Part shown: positions 34,864 to 42,712 of the stretch, piece after piece | How positions within the stretch are numbered: position 1 is the stretch's first letter | Layout of the letters: each line of letters begins with the position of its first letter | Source: Streptomyces populi | GTDB taxonomy: Bacteria; Actinomycetota; Actinomycetes; Streptomycetales; Streptomycetaceae | DNA length: 64,000 nucleotides | Reading direction: 5' to 3' | Assembly (NCBI RefSeq): GCF_002911015.1 | Contig: NZ_KZ626843.1 | Coordinates: 118,209-182,208, forward strand | Notes under the pieces: model-generated | Told to the model about the DNA's origin: nothing | Database searches by the model: none | The model's input: only the letters and a program-made list of their open reading frames with translations | Translations under genes and position numbers: made by a program

Positions 34864-35130
34864 TCAGAAGGCGTCGTTGTTGCAGCCCGCGGAGGAGCCG
34901 AGGTGGGTGGCCTGGCCGCCCGGGTTGCCCTCGCCGCCCAGCGCGTTGCCGAGCGCACCGTTGAGGATGCCGACCTCGCCGAGGACGTCCGCGTTCAGGT
35001 CGTGCGACTTGCAGGAGGTGCTCTGCCCGACCTTGATGCCGTCGCCGCCACCCGCGTGGGCCGTGCCGCCCATGAACGCGATGCTGCCGAGAGCGGCGAC
35101 GAGAACAGCGGCCTTGCGAAGCTTACGCAT
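34864..35130 (-). CDS. Secreted micro-protein 1 (tandem copy)
   Basis: 88 residues. Sec signal peptide to about 26 (MRKLRKAAVLVAALGSIAFM, then GGTAHA with an AxA site), leaving a mature protein of about 62 residues: two cysteines (STSCKSHDLNADVLGEVG and SSAGCNNDAF at the end) likely joined by a disulfide, and a Gly/Asn/Leu-rich centre (LNGALGNALGGEGNPGGQ). Such short secreted proteins are common in Streptomyces and not assigned; they are not chaplins or rodlins by motif. TTGGAGATGAC lies before the ATG. Duplicated at 35455-35718. Confidence 0.85.
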   Translation of the reverse strand: MRKLRKAAVLVAALGSIAFMGGTAHAGGGDGIKVGQSTSCKSHDLNADVLGEVGILNGALGNALGGEGNPGGQATHLGSSAGCNNDAF

Positions 35131-35382
35131 GTCATCTCCAATGGAGTTGAATCGTTGCGATCCGTGAAAGATCGCCTTGTGCAGTCACAGAAAGTAGTGC
35201 GAACTCCGCCGGACCCGTCGGCGACGCGCTGGATCTTGTGCCCGTGTCGCAGAAGCACCCGAAAGCCGTAACGCGGGCGAATAATCAGGTCTTCGGGCGG
35301 AGTTGACGGTGACCGGCATGCCGATGGCACGGGAGACCGCCGGGCCGGAAACCACTCCGGGGTCCTGCCGGTGCACGCGCAA

Positions 35383-35419
35383 GGTCCCGGCCCCGAGCCT
35401 GAGGCTCGGGGTCGGGACC
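35383..35419 (-). terminator. Terminator of micro-protein gene 2
   Basis: GGTCCCGGCCCCGAGCCT (35383-35400) pairs with the reverse copy ending at 35419 with a single G.T mismatch, 36 bp after the stop codon. Confidence 0.8.
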
Positions 35420-35454
35420 GTTCATTCACCGCCGACCACGTGTCGGCCGGGATG

Positions 35455-35718
35455 TCAGAAGGCGCTGTTGCTGCAGCCCGCGGTGGAGCCGAGGTGGGTG
35501 GCCTGGGCACCCGGGTCACCCTCGCCGTTCAGCAGGTTGCCGGCCAGACCGTTGAGAACGCCGACCTCACCGAGGACGTCCAGGTTCAGGTCGTGCGACT
35601 TGCAGGTGGCGCTCTGCTTGACGGTGATGTCGTCACCACCCGCGTGGGCGGTGCCGCCCACGAACGCGATGCTGCCGAGAGCGGCGATCAGAACAGCGGC
35701 GTTACGAAGCTTACGCAT
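35455..35718 (-). CDS. Secreted micro-protein 2 (tandem copy)
   Basis: 87 residues, roughly three-quarters identical by eye to the copy at 34864-35130, one residue shorter. Signal peptide MRKLRNAAVLIAALGSIAFV / GGTAHA; mature part with two conserved cysteines (SATCKSHDLNLDVLGEVG, STAGCSNSAF) and the centre LNGLAGNLLNGEGDPGAQ. Differences concentrate in the mature centre. The identical TTGGAGATGAC ribosome-binding context precedes the ATG. Function unknown; presumably exported across the membrane to the cell surface. Confidence 0.85.
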   Translation of the reverse strand: MRKLRNAAVLIAALGSIAFVGGTAHAGGDDITVKQSATCKSHDLNLDVLGEVGVLNGLAGNLLNGEGDPGAQATHLGSTAGCSNSAF

Positions 35719-35891
35719 GTCATCTCCAATGGAGTTGAATCGTTGCGATCCGTGAAAGATCGCCTTGTGCAGTCACAGAAAGTAGTGCGAACTCCGCCGG
35801 ACCCGTCGGCGACGCACTGGATCTTGCGCCCGTGTCGCAGAAACACCCGAAAGCCGTAACCCGGACGAATAATCAGGTCTTCAGGCGGAGC

Positions 35892-36172
35892 CGGCGACGG
35901 CCGGCCCTCGACCGGACGGGACGGGAGGCCGCCCCACGGCCGCCGCCCTCGGCACGGGGTCTCAGCCCAGCGGAGCCCCGGCACGCCCCAAGTGACGTGC
36001 CGACCGGGCTGATTCGCCCGGCCGGGCTGGAATCACGCGCGAAGAAAGAGGAGTTCGGATCCCTCTCCTGCGGCGGAAGACGAAGTCGACGCGCACGAGG
36101 TCGAGTTCATCGGCATCCGCGAGCGCCGGACGGTTCCTGGAGCCCGAGGACCGCACCTCGCCGTCATCGCGG
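35892..36172. other. Non-coding stretch after the tandem unit
   Basis: About 280 bp without a supported gene. It lies between the upstream DNA of micro-protein 2 and the end of the BtuF-like gene. No clear hairpin or repeat was noticed. Confidence 0.4.
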
Positions 36173-36907
36173 TCACCGGGCGGACGGCCATCGCCGAGAT
36201 GACCGCAGCGCCTCGCCGAGCCGCACGGGCGCCTCGGCGAGCGAGGGGCCGTACCAGGTCAGCAGGCGGCCGTCGACGAGGGCACAGGGCAGTCGCGGGA
36301 AGGCCTCCGGCCCGTCCTCGGCGGTGAAGCGGTACGGCTCGTCGGGCAGCACCACCAGGTCCGCGCCCGTCGCCGTCAGCTCGGCGACGGGGACACGGGG
36401 GTAGCGGTCCTCGTGGTGCGCGTACGCGTTGTCGACGCCCAGTCTCGCCAGGACGTCGCCCGCGAAGGTGTCCCGGCCCAGCACCGTCCAGGGCCGCCGC
36501 CAGACCGGCACGACCGCGGTCCTGCGGCGGGCCGGGACGGGCAGCTCGGCCCAGGCGGCCTCCGCCGCGTCCAGCCACCGCGGACGGCCTCGCGCGCCGC
36601 ACGCGCCGAGCACCCGGTCCAGTTCTCGGAAGGCCCCCGGCACGTCCCGCACCTCGGTGACCAGCACCTCGATCCCCGCGTCCCGCAGAGCGGCCAGATC
36701 GGGCTCCCGGTTCTCCTCCTCGTTGGCGACGACGAGATCGGGGGCGAGTCGTACGACGGCGTCGACGTCGGGGTTCTTGGTGCCTCCGATCCGTGCGGCG
36801 TCCAGGTCCGCCGGGTGGCTGCACCAGTCGGTCACGCCGACCAGGACCCCGGGCACGGACACGGCCACGGCCTCCGTCAGCGAGGGAACGAGGGACACCA
36901 CCCGCAT
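36173..36907 (-). CDS. BtuF-like helical-backbone metal/cobalamin-binding protein without signal peptide
   Basis: 244 residues. The periplasmic-binding fold of the BtuF/FecB class is clear: MRVVSLVPSLTEAVAVSVPG, GTKNPDVDAVVRLAPDLVVA, the long connecting helix around 95-125, and a C-terminal lobe (DTFAGDVLARLGVDNAYAHH, ADLVVLPDEPYRFT). It has no signal peptide or lipobox, so unlike true BtuF it should stay in the cytoplasm. Homologues of this type are annotated as cobalamin-binding; the ligand is not shown by sequence. It is 84 bp downstream of the XRE-cupin gene on the same strand, which may control it. Confidence 0.78.
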   Translation of the reverse strand: MRVVSLVPSLTEAVAVSVPGVLVGVTDWCSHPADLDAARIGGTKNPDVDAVVRLAPDLVVANEEENREPDLAALRDAGIEVLVTEVRDVPGAFRELDRVLGACGARGRPRWLDAAEAAWAELPVPARRRTAVVPVWRRPWTVLGRDTFAGDVLARLGVDNAYAHHEDRYPRVPVAELTATGADLVVLPDEPYRFTAEDGPEAFPRLPCALVDGRLLTWYGPSLAEAPVRLGEALRSSRRWPSAR

Positions 36908-36991
36908 ACCCGTCCGCCTCTCCAGCGCCGTTCCCGTGTCCCGCCATCCTCTCCCGCGCCGCCGTCGGCCGCCCGTCGCCGCCCTCGCCCC

Positions 36992-37573
36992 TCAGCGTTT
37001 GCCGAAGTCGCGCCGGTCCTCCACCGCGTCGACGTGGCCGGCGACCTCGACGACGACCACCCGGGTGTCCGGCACGGTGGCGCGCCAGCGGTGCCGGACA
37101 CCGCCCGTCAGATAGAGCGTGTCGCCCCGCCCCAGACGGTGGGCACGTCCCTCCGCCTCGACCTCGACGCCCCCGTCGGCGACGTACATCAACTTGTCGT
37201 TGCGGTTCTGGAGTTCGCGTGCTTCCTCGTGGTCGCCGGTGAACTCGGTCGCGTGCAGCTGGTGGTGACCGCGCACCAGGGGGCGCGCGTGGGACCCGGG
37301 AGTGAACTCGGCCCCGGCGTCGGCGCGCACGACGTCGACACTGCACGCCGGGTCGGCGGCGGCGAGCAGGTCGGCGGCCGTGGTGCCGAGGGCGTCGGCG
37401 ACCCTCTCCAGGGAACTCCTGCTGGGCCGCGCCCGCTCGTTCTCCACCTGGCTGAGAAAGGGCACCGACAGGCCGCTGCGTTCGGCCACGACGGCGAGGG
37501 TGAGCCGCAGTGCACGGCGCTGTCGCCGTACGGCCGCGCCCACCCGAAGGGGCTGTTCTTTGTGGTCGCCCAT
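36992..37573 (-). CDS. XRE-cupin transcriptional regulator
   Basis: 193 residues from ATG 37573, which has GGAGGGA upstream; in-frame starts to 37672 lack one. HTH at about 10-65: LRVGAAVRRQRRALRLTLAV, then SGLSVPFLSQVENERARPSR. A cupin-2 domain at about 95-180 follows: GHHQLHATEFTGDHEEAREL, RLGRGDTLYLTGGVRHRWRA, VVVVEVAGHVDA. Such proteins (PuuR/MepR-like) sense small polar metabolites. It may control itself and the BtuF-like gene downstream. Confidence 0.88.
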   Translation of the reverse strand: MGDHKEQPLRVGAAVRRQRRALRLTLAVVAERSGLSVPFLSQVENERARPSRSSLERVADALGTTAADLLAAADPACSVDVVRADAGAEFTPGSHARPLVRGHHQLHATEFTGDHEEARELQNRNDKLMYVADGGVEVEAEGRAHRLGRGDTLYLTGGVRHRWRATVPDTRVVVVEVAGHVDAVEDRRDFGKR

Positions 37574-37784
37574 CGCTCCGGCTCCCTCCCTCGCGTCGTC
37601 GGTCCGCGAACCGCCCGGTCTTCCGGCCCGCCGCTTCTGTTGAGTTGTTTGCACCCTACGCATGTTCGGCAAACCGTTTCATGGACCCGTCACATCGCTG
37701 TCACTTCGAGGGAGTGTGAGGGTTACAGTTCGCGCCACCGCGCGAGCCGTCGCGCGCCCGGCGCCGCCGCCCCCGCGCACGGGA

Positions 37785-37828
37785 CGAAAGGGCCGATCAC
37801 GGGGCGGGACACCCGTCCGGCCCTTTCG
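37785..37828. terminator. Hairpin with 11-bp perfect stem
   Basis: CGAAAGGGCCG (37785-37795) pairs perfectly with CGGCCCTTTCG (37818-37828) around 22 bases. No gene ends nearby, so its role is unclear. Confidence 0.4.
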
Positions 37829-38163
37829 GCGGCTCGCTCGGACCCTGAAGTCCGTTCTCCCGAAGCCCGGTTGACGGTTCGCGCCGCCCCGGGGCACGCG
37901 GTGCCCGCCGGGTTCGGGCGGGTCCGCGCGCACCGAACCGATGCGCGGCGGCCGTCGGAGCGGTGCGCGAGCGGGGGACGGCGCGCCGTACGCGCGGCCG
38001 CCCCGGCGGGCGGGAACCACACGGGCCGGGCGCGGTCGCGGACCGCGGCACGGTTGTCCGGATCTCTCTCGTACGCCAGTACGCCGCCACCGGTGCCGCC
38101 GGTCCGCGCGCGGGCCGACGGCCGACCGGACGGGGGTGGGCTCCGCGGGCTCCGGGAACGCGA

Positions 38164-38241
38164 CGCCGGGTGGTCCCCGTCGTCAGGGTTCTCCTCCCCG
38201 TACGGGTGGGGAGAACCCTGACGACGGGGGACCACCCGGCG
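38164..38241. repeat. 31-bp inverted repeat (hairpin with one bulge)
   Basis: Left arm 38164-38194 and right arm 38210-38241 match over 31 bp with one extra base on the right. The loop contains CCCGTACGGG, itself palindromic. It lies about 360 bp past the end of the betaine transporter operon. It is longer than ordinary terminators in this window. Confidence 0.75.
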
Positions 38242-38602
38242 GAGTGAACCGCGCGCCGCGGGGCGGCGGACCGCCCTCCACCGTGGAGCCGTCCGCCGCG
38301 CGGTGTCCGGGCGCCCCCCGACCGGGCGGCGACGGCTTCCTCCCCGTGCCCCTCCCCCGAGCGGGCTGCCCGAGCTCCTCCTCCAGGCCGCCGGGTCCGG
38401 TCCTCTCCGTCCCGAAGTCCCCGGTCCGTCCGGTCACTTCCGGACACCGGGTCGGCAAGTCCCCCTCGGCCACGGCCCGGATCGGGTCGTCCTCACCGAA
38501 CGGCTCGCTGCCGTCGGCGAGTCGGGCGGGCCCGTACCGGCTGTCCGCCCGGAGCGGCGATCGCGGGACGACCGCGACCGGCCGCTTCTCGACGCACGCG
38601 CC

Positions 38603-40423
38603 TCAGCTCGTCGTGGCGGCGGAGTCCTCGACGGGGGCCAGTTCACCGGCGACCGAGGGGTTCTTCTCCAGCCAGGCGCGCACGGCGTCCTGCTGCCGGC
38701 CCTTGCCGGCCTTGTTGATCTCGGCCTCGAGGCCGGTGAGCTGCTTCTCGGTCAGCTCGAAGTCCTTCAGCCACTTCCCGACGACCGGGTCGTCCTTCGC
38801 GAAGCCCTTGCGGGAGAGGGTGTGCACCCCGTCGCCCTTGCCCCAGGCGCCCTCGGGGTCCTTGAGCTTCTTCAGGTCGTAGTCGCTGTAGGCCCAGTGC
38901 GGGGACCAGAGGGTGACGACGATCGGCTGCTTCCTCGCGTACGCGCGCTTCAGCTCGGCCAGCATCGCGGGCGTGGAGCTGTCGACGACCTCGTACTCCC
39001 CGTCGAGCCCGTACGCCTTGAGCACCTTGCTCTTGAGCAGGCCCATCATTCCGGCGCTGGACTCGATCCCGGTGATCCTGCCGCCGAACCTCCCGGCCTG
39101 TCCCTTGAGGTCCTCCAGGGAGTCGACGCCCTTCATGTAGGCGGGCACCGACAGCTCCAGGGACGTCGGGCCGTACCAGGAACCCAGGTCGTCGAGCTGC
39201 TCGCCGTACTTCTTCCAGTACTCGGCGTGGGTGGTCGGCAGCCAGGAGTCGGTCTCGAAGTCGACGTCGCCCTGGGCGAGCGAGGTGTAGAGCGGGCCGG
39301 CGTCGAACTGCCGGGCCTCCACCTGGTATCCGCGCCGCTCCAGGATCTCCTTCCAGAGGAAGGTGGAGGCGACGCCCTCGTCCCAGGGGATGTAGCCGAT
39401 GGTGATCTTCCGGCCCCGGCCGACGTCCTGGCCGTCGGCCGCGGTGGCGGGCGTGGCCGGGCCGCCGAAGACACCCATGCCGCCCGCGACGAGCGCGAGC
39501 ACGACGACTCCCACCAGGGCGACGGCGGGGCGGGGCCGGTACGACCAGATCCGCAGGCCCTGCGCGGCGCGGGCCCGGGCGGCGGCACGGCGGCCGAGCG
39601 GGGAGACCTGGGTGCCGAGCGCGCCGGTCATGCGGTCGAGGTAGATCGCGAGGATGACGATGGCGACGCCGGCCTCCGAGCCGAGGCCGACGTCCAGCTG
39701 GCCGATGGCCTCGTTGACGTCGCCGCCGAGGCCGCCGGTGCCGACCATGCCGGCGATGGCGGCCATGGACAGGCCCAGCATGATGACCTGGTTGACGCCC
39801 GCCATGACGGTGGGCAGGGCGAGCGGGAGCTGGACGCGCAGCAGGGTGGCGCGCGGGGCGGTGCCGAACGCTTCGGCGGCCTCGACCAGTTCCGCGTCGA
39901 CCTGGCGGATGCCCAGCTCGGTCATGCGGACCCCGGGGGCCAGCGCGAAGATCAGGGTGGCGACGATGCCGGCGGAGGCGCCGGTGCCGAAGAACAGGAT
40001 CGCCGGGATGAGGTAGATCATCGCCGGCAGCGTCTGCATGAAGTCGAGGACGGGCCGGACGACGGCGCTCACACGGTCGGAGCGGGCCGCCCAGATGCCC
40101 ACGGGCACGGAGACGACGAGCGCGATGAGGGTCGCGACGAGGACCAGGGAGAGGGTCACCATCGCGTCCTCCCACAGGTCGAGGGAGTCGATGAAGGCGA
40201 ATCCGGCGAAGGTGAGGACACCGGCGGCGGTGCCGCGCAGCCAGAACGCGACGACGGCGAGGATGCCGGCGAGGAGCAGCGGCTCGGGTGCCTGGAGGAC
40301 CGCGTCGATGCCGTCGTAGGTGCCGGTGAAGACGGTCTTGAGGAGGTCGAAGAGCCACCCCATGTGGTGCAGCAGCCAGTCGACCGCACCGTTGACCCAG
40401 TCGCCGAAGGGGATCCTAGGCAC
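38603..40423 (-). CDS. Betaine/choline ABC transporter, fused permease and substrate-binding protein
   Basis: 606 residues. Residues about 1-285 are an OpuAB/ProW-type permease: several transmembrane helices and the EAA loop (ELVEAAEAFGTAPRATLLRV). One more transmembrane helix (about 315-335) leads out to an OpuAC-type binding domain (about 355-585): ITIGYIPWDEGVASTFLWKE, EARQFDAGPLYTSLAQGDVD, DSWLPTTHAEYWKKYG. Trp/Tyr residues suited to a quaternary amine are visible. The fusion tethers receptor to channel. It overlaps the ATPase gene by 8 bp. Imports an osmoprotectant or choline/betaine. Confidence 0.92.
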   Translation of the reverse strand: MPRIPFGDWVNGAVDWLLHHMGWLFDLLKTVFTGTYDGIDAVLQAPEPLLLAGILAVVAFWLRGTAAGVLTFAGFAFIDSLDLWEDAMVTLSLVLVATLIALVVSVPVGIWAARSDRVSAVVRPVLDFMQTLPAMIYLIPAILFFGTGASAGIVATLIFALAPGVRMTELGIRQVDAELVEAAEAFGTAPRATLLRVQLPLALPTVMAGVNQVIMLGLSMAAIAGMVGTGGLGGDVNEAIGQLDVGLGSEAGVAIVILAIYLDRMTGALGTQVSPLGRRAAARARAAQGLRIWSYRPRPAVALVGVVVLALVAGGMGVFGGPATPATAADGQDVGRGRKITIGYIPWDEGVASTFLWKEILERRGYQVEARQFDAGPLYTSLAQGDVDFETDSWLPTTHAEYWKKYGEQLDDLGSWYGPTSLELSVPAYMKGVDSLEDLKGQAGRFGGRITGIESSAGMMGLLKSKVLKAYGLDGEYEVVDSSTPAMLAELKRAYARKQPIVVTLWSPHWAYSDYDLKKLKDPEGAWGKGDGVHTLSRKGFAKDDPVVGKWLKDFELTEKQLTGLEAEINKAGKGRQQDAVRAWLEKNPSVAGELAPVEDSAATTS

Positions 40424-41495
40424 GGGCCTTCACCCCCTTGGTCCGTCCGCCGGGACATTGCCCGGGGGTGCGCCGCTCGTCGCCGAGGAAGCCGACGAGC
40501 CGCTGCCTGGGGACGACGCCGACGAGGGCGTGCTTCTCGTCGAGGACGGCGACCGGGTGCGGGAGGCGGGCGCTCATCGCGCAGAGGTCCACGAACGGGG
40601 TGTCGGGCGTGGCGGTCTCGCAGGCGCAGTCGGCCTCGTCGCCGCGCAGGTCCGTGTCCATGACGGCGCCCGCGGTCAGCACCCGCGAGCGGTCGACGTC
40701 CTGGGTGAAGGAGGCGACGTAGTCGTCGGCGGGCCGGACGAGGATGTCCTCGGCGGTGCCGTTCTGGACGACGCGGCCGTCGCGCATGACGGCGACGCGG
40801 TCACCGAGGCGCATGGCCTCGTTGAGGTCGTGCGTGATGAAGACGATGGTCTTCTTCAGCTTCTTCTGGAGTTCGAGGAGCTGGTCCTGCATGTCGCGGC
40901 GGATCAGCGGGTCCAGCGCGCTGAACGACTCGTCCATGAGCAGCAGACCGGCGTCGGTGGCGAGCGCGCGGGCGAGACCCACGCGCTGCTGCATACCGCC
41001 GGACAGTTCGTCGGGCCAGGACTTCTCCCAGCCCGCGAGTCCGGCCAGTTCCAGCGCCGCGGCCGCCCGTTCACGGCGTTCGGCGGCCGGTACGCCCTGG
41101 ACCTCCAGGCCGTAGGCGGCGTTCTCCAGCACGCTGCGGTGCGGGAACAGCGCGAAGTGCTGGAAGACCATGCTGATCTTCTTGGAGCGGACCTCGCGCA
41201 GTTCGCGCGCGCCGAGCGCGGTGAGGTCCTGGCCGTCGAAGCGCACGTGTCCCGCGGTGGGCTCGAGCAGTCCGTTGAGCATGCGCAGCAGCGTGGACTT
41301 GCCGGATCCGGACAGGCCCATGACGACGAAGATCTGCCCGGGTTCCACCGTGAAGGACGCGTCGATCACGGCGGCGGTGGTGCCGTCGGCGCGCAGTTCC
41401 TCACGGTCGGCCCCCTGGCGGAGCCGTTCCACGGCCGCTTCCGGTCGTCTTCCGAACACCTTGTAGAGGTGGTCGGCCTCAAGCCTGGATGACAC
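40416..41495 (-). CDS. Betaine/choline ABC transporter ATP-binding protein (OpuAA/ProV type)
   Basis: 359 residues from GTG 41495 with GAGAGG upstream. Walker A VVMGLSGSGKSTLLRMLNGL, Q-loop SMVFQHFALFPHRSVLENAA, signature DELSGGMQQRVGLARAL, Walker B LLLMDESFSALDPLIRRDMQ, and H-loop FITHDLNEAMRLGD. The C-terminal part (about 270-345) is a reduced CBS-like region (HPVAVLDEKHALVGVVPRQR), which in OpuA senses ionic strength. First gene of a two-gene operon with the fused permease/binding protein. GTTGAATACACAAC upstream (41573-41586) may be an operator. Confidence 0.95.
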   Translation of the reverse strand: MSSRLEADHLYKVFGRRPEAAVERLRQGADREELRADGTTAAVIDASFTVEPGQIFVVMGLSGSGKSTLLRMLNGLLEPTAGHVRFDGQDLTALGARELREVRSKKISMVFQHFALFPHRSVLENAAYGLEVQGVPAAERRERAAAALELAGLAGWEKSWPDELSGGMQQRVGLARALATDAGLLLMDESFSALDPLIRRDMQDQLLELQKKLKKTIVFITHDLNEAMRLGDRVAVMRDGRVVQNGTAEDILVRPADDYVASFTQDVDRSRVLTAGAVMDTDLRGDEADCACETATPDTPFVDLCAMSARLPHPVAVLDEKHALVGVVPRQRLVGFLGDERRTPGQCPGGRTKGVKARA

Positions 41496-41572
41496 AGGTG
41501 CCTCTCGTCGGGGCAGGGGAACGCGCCGAGCGGAGATCTCCGCGCTCCCGGCTGCCGGTGACGGTCGAGTAC

Positions 41573-41586
41573 GTTGAATACACAAC
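41573..41586. promoter_or_regulatory. Palindrome in the betaine transporter/exonuclease intergenic region
   Basis: GTTG AATACA CAAC, an A/T-rich inverted repeat 78 bp upstream of the ATPase start and 85 bp upstream of the exonuclease start. It could be an operator of either gene. Confidence 0.35.
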
Positions 41587-41670
41587 CGAGTTCGTTCAGT
41601 GGCCGCGCCTGCCCGGGCTCACGCGGAGCAAACACGGGAGTGGTCCAGGTCACCGTCAGTGGCGTACGGC

Positions 41671-42612
41671 ATGATGCGGAGCGTGACTCCCCAGACGCGC
41701 CGCCTCATGCTCCTCGACACCGCCTCGCTGTACTTCCGCGCCTACTTCGGTGTGCCGGAGTCCGTGAAGGCCCCGGACGGCACCCCGGTGAACGCCGTGC
41801 GCGGACTGCTGGAGTTCATCGACCGCCTGGTCAGGGACCACCGCCCGGACGACCTGGTGGCCTGCATGGACGCGGACTGGCGTCCGCAGTGGCGGGTCGA
41901 CCTGATCCCGTCGTACAAGGCGCACCGGGTCGCCGCGGAGACCGAGACCGGTCCGGACCAGGAGGAGGTGCCGGACACCCTCTCCCCGCAGGTGCCCGTC
42001 ATCGAGGAGGTCCTGGACGCCCTGGGCATCGCCCGTGTGGGGGTCGAGGGGTACGAGGCCGACGACGTGATCGGCACGTTCACCGGACGTGCCACCGGCC
42101 CGGTCGACATCGTCACCGGCGACCGGGACCTGTACCAGCTCGTCGACGACGAACGGGGGGTGCGCGTGCTGTACCCCCTCAAGGGCGTCGGCACGCTCCA
42201 GCTCACCGACGAGGCCTGGCTGCGCGAGAAGTACGGCGTCGACGGTCCGGGGTACGCGGATCTGGCGCTGCTGCGCGGCGACCCGAGCGACGGACTGCCC
42301 GGGGTGCCCGGCATCGGGGAGAAGACGGCCGCGAAGCTGCTCGCCGAGTTCGGTGACCTGGCCGGGATCATGGCCGCCGTCGACGACCCCGAGGCGAAAC
42401 TGACGCCCTCGCAGCGCAAGCGGCTCGACGAGTCCCGCCCGTACATCGCGGTGGCGCCGACGGTCGTCAAGGTGGCGGGGGACGTTCCGCTCCCCGAGGT
42501 GGACACCTCGCTGCCGCACGCCGCGCGCCACCCCGCGGCACTGGACGAGCTGGCCGCGCGCTGGGGTCTGGGCGGCTCGCTGCACCGTCTGCTCGCCACT
42601 CTGCAGGCATAG
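41671..42612 (+). CDS. 5'-3' exonuclease (Pol I-type flap nuclease domain)
   Basis: 313 residues from ATG 41671 (or 41674). PIN-like nuclease core with metal-binding acids: LMLLDTASLYFRAYFGVPES, VACMDADWRPQWRVDLIPSY, EGYEADDVIGTFTG, VTGDRDLYQLVDD; then the H3TH DNA-binding motif LPGVPGIGEKTAAKLLAEFG. It equals the N-terminal domain of DNA polymerase I or T5 exonuclease as a separate protein, as is usual in actinobacteria. Removes RNA primers or flaps. No convincing ribosome-binding site; TACGGC just before the ATG could be a -10, so the message may be leaderless. Confidence 0.9.
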   Translation: MMRSVTPQTRRLMLLDTASLYFRAYFGVPESVKAPDGTPVNAVRGLLEFIDRLVRDHRPDDLVACMDADWRPQWRVDLIPSYKAHRVAAETETGPDQEEVPDTLSPQVPVIEEVLDALGIARVGVEGYEADDVIGTFTGRATGPVDIVTGDRDLYQLVDDERGVRVLYPLKGVGTLQLTDEAWLREKYGVDGPGYADLALLRGDPSDGLPGVPGIGEKTAAKLLAEFGDLAGIMAAVDDPEAKLTPSQRKRLDESRPYIAVAPTVVKVAGDVPLPEVDTSLPHAARHPAALDELAARWGLGGSLHRLLATLQA

Positions 42613-42676
42613 GTGAACACTTCTGACATGACCGATACCGGTTCATGCATGGTTACCGCATCGGAAGAGGTGCTAA

Positions 42677-42692
42677 CTTAGGTAAGCCTAAG
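42677..42692. promoter_or_regulatory. Iron box (DmdR/IdeR-type operator)
   Basis: CTTAGG TAAG CCTAAG, perfect six-base arms, 20 bp before the SIP gene's start codon. It matches the TTAGG...CCTAA pattern of iron boxes bound by DmdR/IdeR with Fe(II), and would overlap the promoter or leader of the gene. Confidence 0.8.
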
Positions 42693-42712
42693 CATGTGAA
42701 CAGGAGGCAGTC

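Larger units (their letters stand above)
34751..35303 (-). repeat. Tandem duplication, copy 1 (micro-protein unit)
   Basis: The unit holds a terminator, a secreted micro-protein gene and about 170 bp of upstream DNA. It is repeated at 35341-35891 with a period of about 588 bp. Upstream DNA of the two copies differs at only a handful of positions out of about 170; the coding parts differ far more. Confidence 0.85.
35341..35891 (-). repeat. Tandem duplication, copy 2 (micro-protein unit)
   Basis: Second copy of the unit at 34751-35303, with terminator, coding region and upstream DNA in the same order and strand. See copy 1 for the pattern of divergence. Confidence 0.85.
37574..38602. other. 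1-kb gene-free stretch with two hairpins
   Basis: About 1030 bp without a convincing gene: all open frames are Arg/Pro/Gly/Ala-rich and shadow-like. It begins with the regulator's promoter region. It holds an 11-bp hairpin (37785-37828) and a 31-bp hairpin (38164-38241), both listed separately. An unrecognised small RNA or a decayed gene is possible. Confidence 0.5.

Noticed and set aside
35131..35300. Possible coding extension upstream of the micro-proteins (a frame reading LIIRPRYGFRV)
   Set aside because: Differences between the two copies change residues in that frame rather than silent sites, so the conserved stretch is more likely regulatory.
37941..38882. Open frames in the 1-kb gap upstream of the betaine transporter end
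   Set aside because: Arg/Pro/Ser-rich composition, conflicting frames on both strands and no homology recognised. Treated as non-coding.
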